From the NCBI GenBank assembly GCA_003833135.1, contig QZLH01001444.1, forward strand, positions 7,730-31,050: DNA of 23,321 bases, given 5' to 3'. The notes below the pieces were generated by a model. It did not search any database, had not been told where the DNA came from, and saw nothing but the letters and a program-made list of their open reading frames with translations. A program made the position numbers and the translations under genes. The stretch is from Oehlia diaphana (Eukaryota > Glomeromycota > Glomeromycetes > Glomerales > Glomeraceae). Shown in pieces: positions 1 to 11,104 of this stretch. Each line of letters opens with the position of its first letter. The stretch's first letter is position 1.

Positions 1-199
1 AAGAAATGTCATAACAACTTTTTTTATTGATTAAGTTCGTAAAAAAAGTGTTAAATGATTAAATGGATTAAATGGTCAGTTAACGGTCGGTTAAACGGTC
101 GGTTAAACGGTCGGCGGTCAGAAGCCTTTGACCGACCGATATCGGTCACGGTCATAACCGGTCATGACCGGTTAATAACCGTGACCGTTGCCATCCCTA
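1..199. mobile_element. Right end of a hAT-like DNA transposon (truncated by window edge)
   Basis: Read on the minus strand from 199, the sequence starts TAGGGATGGCAACGGTCACGG, a hAT-style terminus. Inside it are many subterminal repeats built on CGGTC/GACCG and CGGTTAAA, clustered at 75-185. Such short-terminus, repeat-rich ends are typical of hAT elements. The 8 bases after the end (200-207, CTCAAATC) would be the target duplication, but the other end lies outside the window, so this cannot be tested. No transposase is visible here. Confidence 0.6.
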
Positions 200-360
200 C
201 TCAAATCCCACCAACTCATAAATCAACTTGATTAAAAAATTTGTTATATTTTAATGCTGGCTAAAATTATGGCTAATTTATAATTCGGGCCAAGTATCAC
301 GTGATTAACAAGTGAAATTCGCTTAAACCCACATTATTTGGCTTTGATGCGACTATGCTG

Positions 361-540
361 CAGTTAAACGAAAAAATATGAACTAGGTTACTTCGTGTGG
401 CGTGGTGTTTTGCTGTAAGATATATTTTCATACGTCTATGTCGTTGAGGAATGTTAGTCTTAGAACATAGTACTCCGATGATTTGAAAAGAAAAATATAA
501 AAAATATAAAATTTTTAAAATTTTTAAAATCTTCCTAAAG
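361..540 (+). repeat. Dispersed repeat, copy 1 (inverted partner at 20780-20966)
   Basis: This block matches the reverse complement of 20780-20966 over most of its length. Shared landmarks in order are GTTAAACGAAAAAATA, AGGTTAC, CGTGGTGTTTTG, TGTAAGATATA, TAGTCTTAG and GATGATTTGAAAAGAAAAAT. The two copies are diverged but collinear. There is no ORF and no recognisable tRNA-type promoter box. It could be a MITE family or an RNA gene; nothing here decides between them. Confidence 0.6.
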
Positions 541-2870
541 AAAATTTGGCACCGAACTTGAAAGTTGAAGCCATAAAGAATTATATGTAGTTATGTACAT
601 CCGTAGAGATTTGAACACGTCTTACTATATGCAAATAATGTATCGCAAATGATTATTGTGACATTGAGAAAGGTTGACGGCCAAAAGTTATCAAGGTTTT
701 GAGAAAGTTTTTTCTTTCAAAGTTTCTTTAATCTTTTACTTACTTGATTTTGAACAAAACCTCTAACGTAGAGAACGAAATGGGATAAATAACAAAAATC
801 AGATTTATATACACAATAAAATTTTCAATTTTTTTGACATTTATTACATTTAATATACAGTATATACTAAAATTCGTGGATGATACAACCTGATACTTTA
901 TGTGAAACTTTCAAAAGGTATCAATTGATAGAAGCGTAAGACGAACCAAAATTATCAAGGTAATAATTTATTAAATAAGATATTATAAATACAAGGAAGA
1001 ATATTAATATTAATACAAAGCTCAAACATTTATTAAAAATTATCCAAAAAAAAAAAAAAATAAATAAAATGACAAATATTTTTTTTATAACATAAAGACT
1101 TAAACGTACAAAATTTTAAACCTGGCTATTTACAATCACCTAATAATTTAATTCACGTATTGTGAAATAACCTAAATAATAATTTTGACGCAAACGGAAT
1201 TTAAATTTTCTATTGTTTATTGTTAAAAAGCGATATACATACAAATAATAATAAAATAACGATAAATAACGATAAAAAAAGCTTTGTTATTTCTATTATA
1301 AAGAAAAAATTTTCAATAACTTTTTTTTTTTTTTTGCGACATTCTTTTTTCCATTCCTTATTTATTTTATTTTACGTATAACGACAGATATCGAAAAAAT
1401 ACAAACACAAAAAAATTATTACAAATCACGATTATTTTTGTATGACTTGATCGTGTGACTTTTGACCTGATTGTTTCCAAGAATGGAAACAGCTTCTATA
1501 AATGAAAACATGGATCATCATCGTTGTTTCATATTCTCCCCTGTTATTTGTACCTTTTACTGTACGGGCGGCCTGTACCCTTTTTATAAAAATGGAATGG
1601 AAATTTCCTTCGGAAATATTTGCCTATTTTATAATTATGGGCCTTTTTTTTAGAACCATTAAATTTAGAAATTTGTAAAACTGAACAAAATTTCTAATAT
1701 TAGTCATCTAAGAAAAATTTAAACCATTTTTAAAAAAAATCGACATATCGACATATCAATAATAAAAAAAAAATTATCATATGCTTTCTAATGCAACTAA
1801 TTATGAAATTATATATTCAATTCAATTTTAGGTTAAAATGATAAGACAAATATATATATTTATTTATATATTTTAATATTTTTTATAAGTTTGAAAAACA
1901 ACTTTTTGGAATAATAATGAGAAATTATTATTATTTAAAAACATTAAATGCGTCACAAAATTAAATACTGCATTGTCTACATTTTATGGTATACAACATA
2001 CAGGATTTGCAGATTTTGGTAGTTTTTGGTATCTTTTTTATTTAAACAAAGAAAGATATATATATAAATAAATAAATAAAAATATTTAATAAACACAAAA
2101 AAAAAAAAAAATTATTTTTATTTTTTATCTTCTAATTTTTATTTTTCTAACCATTTAAACCATAAACTAAAAAACAATTGGTTCTTAATTTTATATATAT
2201 ATTTATATATTTAAAATAATGTCATATGTCTCATATGTATGTAAGATATTGATTTCCTTGTTTTAAAAAGATTTATATAAATAAAGTTATGCAATTATGT
2301 TTATATATTGTTACTTTATTGCTCATAATATTTCATTTAAAAAAAATCTCCTTGTATTTATCCATTTTTATTGAATCCATTTATGTTATAAGAATTAGAA
2401 ATTTCGAACGAATATAAATAATCCTGTTAGTAAAACATATTAATTATTTCTATTTACAGTATAACAATTAAAAAAACAAAGAAAAAAAAAAGTAGACGGT
2501 CGCACAAAACAATCGAACATTACCGATAATGCAACGTAACACAAAGTTTGATCAAATTAACTTCCATAATACATAAAACCTTTGAAAACTGTTACGTCCC
2601 TGATTTGTCACACCTTAAACATAATTAACATTTTTGCAGCGATCTTGCTTATAATTATTCAGGATAAACATTTGCCATTTAATTTTTGTAAACATAAACA
2701 CACTGTAAAAATAAAGAAATTAGTACGGAGTTAAGTTACAAAAGTTTCGTAAAATATATATTTTTTTTTTTTAGGGTCAATTTGTTTGTAAATAAACATT
2801 TATGTTCAAACCCTGAAATACAACAAAATGACAAAAAGAGTTAATAATATTTCATATTAATTAAAATTTA
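541..2870. other. AT-rich non-coding stretch
   Basis: This is low-complexity A+T-rich DNA with many A and T runs and TATA-type microrepeats, and no gene I can support. The least AT-rich part is 1440-1610. It contains several short inverted repeats (for example TTTCC..GGAAA at about 1475-1490 and the palindrome GGAAATTTCC near 1599) and a 50-codon open frame on the minus strand without a start codon, described under findings. Confidence 0.6.
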
Positions 2871-2878
2871 TATAAATA
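2871..2878 (+). promoter_or_regulatory. Possible TATA box of the first secreted-protein gene
   Basis: TATAAATA lies about 210 bases before the ATG at 3088, with long T and A tracts between. In such AT-rich DNA this motif can arise by chance, so it is only a candidate. Confidence 0.25.
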
Positions 2879-3087
2879 GGACCTTTAGGAATAAAATTTT
2901 TTTTTTCAAAATTACGAAAAAATCCTCTTGTATTTTATTTTTGGACGTTTGAAACGTCTTTTTTTTTTTTATTTTATTTGCTGGGCAACCAAAATATTAA
3001 AAATCCATCCAAAAAAAAAAAAAAATTATCCCGAAAAAAAACCCCAAATCTTGCATATATACATTTCTTTCATACATACCTTACATA

Positions 3088-4443
3088 ATGAATAAATACA
3101 TTTTAATTTCATTGTTCCTATTTCTATTTATTGGAGACGTTTATTCCGATTTTAATGTCGTAGGAAAAAGATATGAATTTAAACCTACAACCGAACTTCG
3201 TAGTTTTTATAGTCAACAAAATGGAGATGATCCATCTAAAGGATATCATAAAGCGGAGGTTTATTTTAAAACCAAAGTACCATCAGTAAACCCTGATCAA
3301 AATGGTGTAACTAGTATTGATTGTAGTGATGGTAATAAAATTACTCTTGGATTAAACGATAAGAAAGCGATCGAAAAAGTTAAAGATTGGCCTGATAAAG
3401 TTATGTTATTAATCTCTCATAAATGGGAATGTTTTGGTGAAAAAACAACTCAAACATTTATGATTAAAAACAAATCTATTGATACCTCCAATAATAAAGT
3501 CACTTTTATTACGGAAAGTTGTAAAATTTCTGATTGGTCAAAAGATTTCATAATTGATCTTTCATGGGTAAATGGTTTAAATAATAATCGTAATAATCGT
3601 CGTAAATTAAATAGAAAAGCCTTAATTCCAATTCCAAAAACTGATATATCCAACAAATTAAGTTTAAACGTCTTATTTAATGAAACAACAGGAAAATCTT
3701 CTTCACCAAATTTTCCACTTTTACAAAATGATAATCTCTCATTACTTTGTGAAAATTGTTTTTTAAAAGGTGATGCTACAATTTCGATGAAACTTGCTGG
3801 TAGTTTTGATTTTAGATTAGATTTAACTGAAGCTACAATTGCTCTTAATGGAAGCGCTTTAATGAACATTGACCTCTCTCTTAATGGTACAGCTGGAGCT
3901 GGTATTGGATTTGATAAAACACTTCTTTCTATTCCTTTACCTGGAAACTTAAATGTACCCAATGTATTTTCCCTTGGTCCTTCAGTAGATCTTGTAGCTT
4001 CAACTAATATAACAACTAATATAACTGGTTCATTAGGTTTTGGGGGTGATATAAATTTACCGAATTTTAATGCAAACTTTACATTTATTGATGTAAAAAA
4101 TCCAAAATTTACACAATCCGGATTTAAACCTAAAACTAATTTACATAAACCAAAACTTGGAATTAATTCTGCTTCGGCTGATGTTGCTGGTTCAATCAAA
4201 CCTCAATTAGCACTTGGTCTTAATGTATTAAATGGAGCTTTTGAACAAAAACTTGGTTTTCAAGTAGTTGGAACTTTAAATAATAATATTTCTTTTGGTG
4301 GTAAAGGTAAAAATTCTTGTGCAAAAAAGACTCAACCACGTCTTAAAGTTGATCTTAATGGGAATTTGGGATTTTTCGTTAATGATGATAATTTTCCTGT
4401 AGTAAATTTTCCTTCTTTAAATTTATTAAATAAATGTTTATAA
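3088..4443 (+). CDS. Secreted two-domain protein (paralogue A, DUF7029/DUF7223-like)
   Basis: Intronless, 451 residues. Residues 1-20 are a clear signal peptide (MNKY, a Leu/Ile/Phe core, cleavage expected after DVYS), so the product is secreted or wall-bound. Seven cysteines (79, 115, 145, 221, 224, 411, 450) are all kept in the paralogue at 9728-11104. The N-terminal part (about 55-165) has the pattern FKT-P..NPD, IDC, then KVMLLISHKWECFG. The C-terminal part starts at LCENC (220-224) and is a beta-rich, Gly/Asn-rich region ending LLNKCL. From memory this resembles fungal secreted proteins with DUF7029 followed by DUF7223; that is recollection, not a search. A basic NNRRK site at 169-173 separates the halves and could be a Kex2 cleavage site. 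There are several N-glycosylation sequons, mostly after residue 195. Function unknown. The ATG at 3088 is the first in frame and opens the signal peptide. Confidence 0.9.
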   Translation: MNKYILISLFLFLFIGDVYSDFNVVGKRYEFKPTTELRSFYSQQNGDDPSKGYHKAEVYFKTKVPSVNPDQNGVTSIDCSDGNKITLGLNDKKAIEKVKDWPDKVMLLISHKWECFGEKTTQTFMIKNKSIDTSNNKVTFITESCKISDWSKDFIIDLSWVNGLNNNRNNRRKLNRKALIPIPKTDISNKLSLNVLFNETTGKSSSPNFPLLQNDNLSLLCENCFLKGDATISMKLAGSFDFRLDLTEATIALNGSALMNIDLSLNGTAGAGIGFDKTLLSIPLPGNLNVPNVFSLGPSVDLVASTNITTNITGSLGFGGDINLPNFNANFTFIDVKNPKFTQSGFKPKTNLHKPKLGINSASADVAGSIKPQLALGLNVLNGAFEQKLGFQVVGTLNNNISFGGKGKNSCAKKTQPRLKVDLNGNLGFFVNDDNFPVVNFPSLNLLNKCL

Positions 4444-4448
4444 AAATA

Positions 4449-4590
4449 AAAGGTATATATAATTAGCGTGATACATAATTAGGGTAGAAAAAAAAAATAT
4501 TTAAAGGTATATATAATTAGTGTAGAAAAGGTATATATATATAATATATTGTTAGTATGAAAAAAAAAAAAAAAAATATAAAGGTATAAT
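4449..4590 (+). repeat. Short repeats in the 3' flank of paralogue A
   Basis: The 18-mer AAAGGTATATATAATTAG occurs exactly at 4449-4466 and 4503-4520. Shorter AAAGGTATA copies follow at about 4527 and 4580. This lies just after the stop codon and probably forms part of the 3' untranslated region; the AATAAA-like tract at 4444-4450 is near it. Confidence 0.6.
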
Positions 4591-5664
4591 ATATATTATG
4601 AAAAAATATTATTTATTTATTTAAAATATGTACGTTAAAAAAAAATTTTTTTTTTTTGTCATAATAAAATTTTCAAATGTTTTGATAACATTTTTTTTAT
4701 TATCCAATCTTTTTGATTTATTATCCAATGTTTGAATTTTGGGAAATGAGCGAAAAATCCTTTAACGAGTGTTACCCGAAGGCAAACTCACCATTTAGAT
4801 TTTGGATCATGCCAGCCTAAAGTTATATTCTTTAGACGCATTTAATTCATCGACATTTACTTCGCTGACGATGATGATGACAATTACGTTTCTCCGACGA
4901 AATGTCCCTCACCGACATTTACAATATTTTTTTAAATATTATATTATACTAAATTTTTTAAAAAATAAATACTTAATTATATTCATCGTATTATTATATA
5001 TACATATCTTTTTATTACCGTATACAGACCACATTTTTTAAAAAATAACTTTGCAATTTTATTAACTTTGTATCAAAATACGGTACATAGAATACAAAAA
5101 CAAAACGGAATTTACATATAAAACGTATCTGATATCCATAATTATCGTTACATACGAAAGTCATGTGCTGTAGTGCTATAAATTAATAGACTATTTACAA
5201 GTTGTCTTTAATTAATGTTAATAGATAATGTTTATTATGTTATGTCTACTTAAGTACTTATTTCAACTAAATATGATGGTGTTTTTTTTATATATAATAA
5301 TCCATTTACAGTCGGGTCGCCTTGTAACGAATTTTTTGTCAAGGAAAATCGGCCTTTTGTTATAAGAATATTCGTTAACATAATGGAATCAACTGGAAAA
5401 AATTGGTATATTGTATATTTGTATTATACGACAATGTATGTCATATAAAATATCTTCGTTATATCTATCATAAGAAAAAATTCATACAGTATATACAGAT
5501 GTTATACGGCTTATAGATTTTACTTCGTTATATGATACGGTATACAGCATTCAATAGGATGAGTTTTTTTATATGTTAAAATCGGTACTGTACTACACTA
5601 AAAATTCAGTTTACTGTAAAATTCGGTATAACGCGAGTTCGTTATAAGCGAATTATATACTCTA
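4591..5664. other. Non-coding spacer with pogo/Tc1-like end fragments
   Basis: No gene is supported. Two fragments look like termini of Tc1/mariner-pogo elements. At 5307-5340 TA is followed by CAGTCGGGTCGCCTTGTAACGA, and at 5611-5652 there is CTGTAAAATTCGGTATAACG plus GTTCGTTATAAGCG. Pogo-type ends commonly start CAGT and carry TATAACGAA motifs. No matching opposite ends or transposase are seen, so both are probably decayed remnants. The 79-codon open frame around 4802 spans low-complexity DNA and looks accidental. Confidence 0.3.
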
Positions 5665-5673
5665 TCGCTTTAA

Positions 5674-6525
5674 ATAATAGTGTAGTTAGCCGAAATATCC
5701 AAATAGCGCATATAACCACCTAATTCACTTTATTATGGTCAATAACACCCTCTTCCAATATATAATACATTTGTAAAGTTTAAAATCAATCTAAACTTGC
5801 TTAATTGACTAATTAATGATTTTCGAATCCATAATTTTGGCTGAAATTTTCTTAATTCTGGCCTAAAATTTGTTAAAGTTAAAATTTTAGGTAATATGTA
5901 ATATCATATTTATACAAAATAATCTTTTAAACTAAATATGGAATATATAACTTCTTATCAGTCTCTAAGTGTTTATTGAAATATTTTTTCAAATGCTTTT
6001 TGTTTTTTGAGTTGGATCTTAGCTAAAAATTAGTATATTAAAAATAAAAAATAATGCAAAAAACTTGAAATTTGCCAAAGATAGTGAATAATATAAACTA
6101 TTCATTAATTTAAAGAACAATTAAATATTAAAAAAATTTCTTTTTTGCGATTAAATTACTAAAAATCTAATATTGAAGTATGATTAGAATGAGTTAAAAT
6201 AATAAATATTTTGTAGTTTTATTTAATTAAAAAATAATGCACTGTCCGAAAATAAGTATAGTAATGTTAAGTACTTCTTGTTTTCTACAGTATAATAAAT
6301 AAAATTTTGTCGTTATTTCATATTGACTGCTATTTGGATATTTCGGCTAACTACACTATTATTTAAAAAAAGTGTATTTAGCCGAAAATATTCAGCCGAA
6401 AATAGTTAGATGTTGAACCAATAAAATATTCAAGATCAACATGAATTTTTTTCGGCTGGGTGTTGTTTAGCCGCCGAAAATTTACTGCGCCTTCAGCTGA
6501 ATTTTTCGGCTAACTACACCATTAT
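5674..6525. mobile_element. Non-autonomous Mutator-like element with 9-bp target duplication
   Basis: The left end reads ATAATAGTGTAGTTAGCCGAAA. The right end, reversed, reads ATAATGGTGTAGTTAGCCGAAA. The element is flanked by the same 9-mer TCGCTTTAA at 5665-5673 and 6526-6534, a length typical of Mutator-like transposons. At 852 bp there is no transposase, so it would have to be moved in trans. Inside, 6329-6367 is a perfect inverted copy of 5669-5707 (39 bp, including the AT-rich outer bases), so the element is composite or has a duplicated terminus. The target site lies inside the pogo-like fragment, making this a nested insertion. The family assignment rests on duplication length and terminus layout only. 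Confidence 0.65.
6329..6367 (-). repeat. Internal inverted copy of the element's left terminus
   Basis: These 39 bases are the exact reverse complement of 5669-5707. The next 160 bases (6368-6525) have their own pair of divergent GTGTA-TTAGCCGAAAA ends (6371-6387 and 6500-6520). The right arm therefore looks like a second small element joined end to end. Confidence 0.75.
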
Positions 6526-6534
6526 TCGCTTTAA

Positions 6535-8299
6535 GTGTAATTTGCGATATAGACCATTATATACTTTTTTAATTTTCGGATTTTTTAAAAATTATTGAAA
6601 TATATAAAATTACATTATTACATTATCTATTTTATCGCAAATCCTGAGTTGAGAAGATAGTAATACTGTAATAAGTAATCACAAGTCACGCTCTTCTGGG
6701 TATAACTTAATACGAGCGGAACTTTTTTCGTTCTTTTTCCCTTCGCTCGTGAAAAAGAACCCTGATATTCCTAAATCCCTATGAAATTACTTTATAATAT
6801 TAAAATTGTCGGTCAAACGTTCATCGGCGAAGTGATTGACAGTGAAGTGATTGTCAGTGAAGCCGATTGCGAACTTATGATCGGTGTAACAACACTGATA
6901 CCTTGTCACACATAACTTAGAGACAGACCCCTGAATATCACTTCATGGGTATAGGGTATACCAGATAAATTTTCAAGTTAATCAAAAGCCCCGTGTTTCA
7001 TTATAAGATTAAAGGAAAAAAACCAGCAGATTTTCTTATTAATATGCTAGTGTTACAGCTGATCCAATATCTCCTACGTATTATCGTATTAACGTATTAT
7101 TTATTCTACGGAACTAATCACCCGCTGATAGATTCGGAATTGTAATGTTCCAAAATCAATTAAATAAATTTACTTTTTTTTCAATATAAGTATTTTCATA
7201 AAAAAATAATTTCCGATCCGCTCATACATAAGAAAATTTCATCAAATTATTAATATCACGAATATCACGTTTATAAACATATGAGGAAATTATATAAGGA
7301 AATTCGTGTTAAATTTACTTTTTATTAAAAAAATAATATTTAAGGTAATAAAAAAAAAAAATGTTAATTACGTTTAGAAATTTTATTCGTACGATATTTT
7401 TTAAAAAAATGGTTTGGCGGTTTTCAATTATTTCCATCAAGGAAAGGCAATAATGTATTATAATATAAAGTTGCATTTTGAAAGAATTAAAGATTTAAAT
7501 AAATTCATAATGAAAAAGAAATTTTCATTATACTTTTTTTGTACTTAAAAAAACATTAATAAGTGTATGAAGGAATCGAAATATTGTTTGTACGATAATT
7601 TTTGTGATTATTTTTAAAATACAGTACGTGACTAAAAAAAAAAATGTTGACGTAATGTTGACGTAAAAAAAATATCGTACGATGAACTGTAAATTATGCG
7701 AGGAAATATTATATATTAATTATTATTAAAAATTAAATTGTTAATAATTTTTGAATTAAATGAGTTCGCCGATTAAAGCGATTAAGACAATTAAGACAAT
7801 TAAAAAGAGGTTATTTATAAATCATTTACGCAGTTAGTTAAATGATTAGTCCGCGCATAATTACCTTAATTTGGATTGTTTATGATTAACCAGGGAATTG
7901 GATGATCGGTTTATTTACACAACAAATTATTAACATGAAACTCTTAACAAATATATCGATCAAGAAAAAGGTAAATTTGGGGATCATATTCATGTATATT
8001 GAAGATATAGAAAATAAAGAAAAGAACTTTAAAAATTTACAAACATTATTTTAGATCGAATTTTTTCGATTAAACAAAGTCAATTTCTTTATGATTAATC
8101 TATTAACATATATTTAACATTTAAAATTCGTGACTAATTAAACTAAATTGATCTACTAAAAAAAATATATATTTTTTTTTTAAAAAAAAAAAAATAATAA
8201 ATTTTTATTAATAATACTTTTAATTATATAACTTTATGACTAATATTATTTATTCTCGAGTTTGGAATATATATAATGATTAATTATTTTTTTTAAAAA
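6535..8299. other. Non-coding spacer with a hairpin and a short tandem repeat
   Basis: No gene is supported. At 6730-6760 GTTCTTTTTC and GAAAAAGAAC form a 10-bp stem with an 11-base loop. At 6829-6858 a 15-mer GAAGTGATTG(A/T)CAGT is repeated twice head to tail, with a decayed third copy beginning at 6859. The stretch 6690-6960 is richer in G+C than its surroundings and may be another decayed mobile element. The rest is AT-rich with A/T runs. Confidence 0.5.
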
Positions 8300-8303
8300 A
8301 AAA

Positions 8304-8390
8304 AGTTTCAATGTAAAAAGCTTCAATGTAAAAATTTTCAATATAAAAAATTTTAATATAAAAAGTTTAATATAAAAAGTTTACAATGTA
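8304..8390. repeat. Degenerate short tandem repeat (about 16-bp unit)
   Basis: About six imperfect copies of AAAAAGTTTCAATGTA follow one another, decaying rightward to AAAAAGTTTAATATA. No coding role is apparent. Confidence 0.55.
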
Positions 8391-9448
8391 TTTTACAAAT
8401 TTACAAACAGATCCATTAGAACTATTATCCTTTTTTAAAAAAAAAATTAACAATATTCCTTGTGCTAATATTTTAAAATAACGTGCATTTGCATAACCAA
8501 TTGTTTAATTCCAATGATACACATTGTTTATTTCATCATAATGAAAAAAAAAAAAATCAAAAATAGAAATTGAATTTCAACTTGTAATCAGAAAATCAGA
8601 ATAATAATAGATCTGAATAAATTATCTCATTCATCCGAATATCAAATTATGCAAAGAAATTTCGTCGCTCGTAAAAATGTTTATCCGATAAAGCTAAGAA
8701 TTCGATAAAGCCAAGAATTACTAAAAAAAAATATTAAGAAATTCCTCATGATTTTAAATTACTCTTATTCTTGAAGTTGTAAGGATCAAAACCCGTTAAA
8801 ACCTGATTCGTTCTTAAAATTAGGACTTTTCAATTTTCCAATTTTCAATTTACTTAACTGCTTATTAATTTGCTGTCAATTTTTTTTTTTTTGACAATTC
8901 TTGGTCTGTTTTCCTTATTGGGTAATTAAAATTTTAAAATTATTAGTAAATCATAAATAAATATTTAGTAAATCACGTAAATCACACGTATTTTTAAACC
9001 ATGCGGTATATACCTCATTCTTATTAAAGAAGTGAATTTCATTATTTTGAATTTTTAAATAATTAAAGTTTTGCAATTGTTATCACGTTAATTACGTACC
9101 TTATATACTTTAATTATTTAATCATGATTTCTATTATACTGTGGAACCGCGGAACAATCCATTTTATATTTCATCTTTTTTTTCCGTAAAAGGTTCATAT
9201 TTCCGGAATTAATCATGAAATTTATTCGAATTATTTACATTTTCCGTCAATAGATCCGTGAGACTCAATTTTACGGAGTTTTTTTAACAGAAATAACGAA
9301 TAAAATTTTTATAGGAAATACAAAAATACTTTCTTCTAATGTATTAAATATGCAAACCTTAAATTTATTCAACAAAGTTTCCTGATAATCCAATGAAAAA
9401 ATGCATTCATGTAACTTTAAAAATAATCAATTAATTAAAAAAATTTTG
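8391..9448. other. AT-rich non-coding stretch upstream of paralogue B
   Basis: No gene, RNA or clear repeat is recognised. The 72-codon open frame at 9401-9619 is lysine/asparagine/isoleucine-rich, matches the base composition and shows no domain, so it is not called. Confidence 0.5.
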
Positions 9449-9457
9449 TATATAAAT
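9449..9457 (+). promoter_or_regulatory. Possible TATA box of paralogue B
   Basis: TATATAAAT lies about 270 bases before the ATG at 9728, a distance similar to that seen for paralogue A. It is a weak candidate in an AT-rich background. Confidence 0.22.
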
Positions 9458-9727
9458 CCTCGTCGTTATCGAACAAAAAAAAAATTCCTTCATCTGATAA
9501 AATCAAACATTACTCAAATAAATACTTTTAAACATTCTTTTTTTTTAAAAAAAACCCCGTGTTTAAATATATTCCAATATTATTATACACGAATCAAATA
9601 CCCTTTAATTACATTGTAATAAAATTACATTTGTAAATATCACAAATTTTTCCGTAATTTTTTTTTTTTTATCTCAACCAACTTAATATTGGAATATTTC
9701 TTCCCTTTTTTCGAAATTAAAAAAAAA

Positions 9728-11104
9728 ATGTTCAGGTTCATTTTAAATTCACTTTTATTCATCTTCTTTTTTAGAATTGTTATCGCATCAAAAGATTTTG
9801 GTGTTGTTAAGGGTAACAAAGATTTTAAAACAACAAAATCCCTTCTTGCTGTTTATAATCAACAAGATGCTGATCCTTCAGATGGTTATCATCAAGCTGA
9901 ATTTAATTTAAAAACTGATTTACCATCATTTAATCCTGATCAAAGTGGTGTAGAAATTATTAAATGTAAAAAAGGTCTGAATGGTAAAAGAAAAATTACT
10001 TTCAATTTAAAGGATAAAAAAGCGATTGAAGATGTTAAAGAATGGCCTGAAAAAGTTATGTTATTAGTTTCACATAAATGGCAATGTTTTGGTAAAAGGT
10101 CTACCCAATTTTTTACTGCTACTGATAGATTTATTGATGAATCTAATTTATCTGCAACTTTTGCTATTATGAGATGTGATTATCCTTATTATTCTAATGA
10201 TTATGAACTTAATATTAATTGGGTTGAAGGAGTTAATCAATCAAAGAATAAAACTCGTCGTAATTTAGAAGAAAGATTCGGATTCGGTATTCCATTTCCA
10301 ACAATTAATTCAAGTAATAAATTAGGTTTAAATATCTTATTTGATTCAAAAAGTGGTGGAACTTCTAGACCAAATATACCAATTATAAATGATGGTAATG
10401 TTAGATTACTTTGCTCTAATTGTTTTACAAAAGGTGATGCTACTATTTCTCTAAAAATTAGGGGTAATATTGTTCCTCCTAAATTAAAAGAAGCTTCAAT
10501 TTCTCTTAATGGAAATTTTCTTATGAACCTTGATTTTACTCTTGATGCTTCAAAAGAAAAAGGTCGAAAACTTAATCGTAAAAATAATTCTGCAAAAGAT
10601 TTTCAAATTTTTAGTATTGGTTTAGGTCCTTTTAATATACCTGGTGTATTAAATCTTGGTCCTTCAATTGATCTTGTTGCTGCTGCTGATGCTACTTTAG
10701 AAACAGGTGGAACTCTTGAATTTGGTGGTGATCTTAGTTTACCAAATTTTAGTGCTAGTGCTTCATTTAATGGTAATCCAAATTTTGATCAATCAGGTTT
10801 TACTCCTAAAGTTAATGTACATGATCCAGAATTTGATGTTGGAGCTTCTGCTACTATTTCTGCTTCATTAAAACCACAATTTGCTTTTGGTTTAAGTATA
10901 CTTAATGGTAGAGTTTTAAGACAAAAAGTTGGTTTTGAATTAGTTGGAACTCTTAAAAATTCTTTTACTTTTGGTAATTGTAAAAATAAGAAAAAACCAC
11001 GTCTTGATTCTTCTCTTGGTGGTAATGTAGGTTTTTTTGCAAATGAAAATAGTTTTCCTATAGTTTCATTTCCTACTTTACCTTTATTAAATAAATGTTT
11101 ATAG
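9728..11104 (+). CDS. Secreted two-domain protein (paralogue B, DUF7029/DUF7223-like)
   Basis: Intronless, 458 residues from the first ATG. The frame is open upstream to 9689 but holds no earlier ATG, and the ATG at 9728 opens directly into a signal peptide (MFRF, a Leu/Ile/Phe core, cleavage near IAS at 19-21). It is homologous end to end to the gene at 3088-4443. Shared features are GYH-AE near 53-58, NPDQ-GV at 69-75, DKKAIE-VK-WP-KVMLL-SHKW-CFG at 96-122, LC-NCF-KGDATIS at 228-241, LGPS-DLVA near 309-318, and a C-terminal GFF-N---FP-V-FP---LLNKCL. All seven cysteines match (80, 120, 150, 229, 232, 418, 457). The dibasic RR at 177-178 corresponds to the basic site in paralogue A; a second basic stretch (GRKLNRK, 279-285) is specific to this copy. 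It probably arose by local duplication in the same orientation. Function unknown; secretion is well supported. Confidence 0.9.
   Translation: MFRFILNSLLFIFFFRIVIASKDFGVVKGNKDFKTTKSLLAVYNQQDADPSDGYHQAEFNLKTDLPSFNPDQSGVEIIKCKKGLNGKRKITFNLKDKKAIEDVKEWPEKVMLLVSHKWQCFGKRSTQFFTATDRFIDESNLSATFAIMRCDYPYYSNDYELNINWVEGVNQSKNKTRRNLEERFGFGIPFPTINSSNKLGLNILFDSKSGGTSRPNIPIINDGNVRLLCSNCFTKGDATISLKIRGNIVPPKLKEASISLNGNFLMNLDFTLDASKEKGRKLNRKNNSAKDFQIFSIGLGPFNIPGVLNLGPSIDLVAAADATLETGGTLEFGGDLSLPNFSASASFNGNPNFDQSGFTPKVNVHDPEFDVGASATISASLKPQFAFGLSILNGRVLRQKVGFELVGTLKNSFTFGNCKNKKKPRLDSSLGGNVGFFANENSFPIVSFPTLPLLNKCL

Noticed and set aside
3051..3062. TATATAC motif just before paralogue A as a TATA box
   Set aside because: It is only about 26 bases from the ATG, leaving no room for a 5' untranslated region.
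3450..4199. 249-codon open frame antisense to paralogue A
   Set aside because: It lies entirely within a well-supported gene, has no domain, and is a by-product of that gene's codon pattern.
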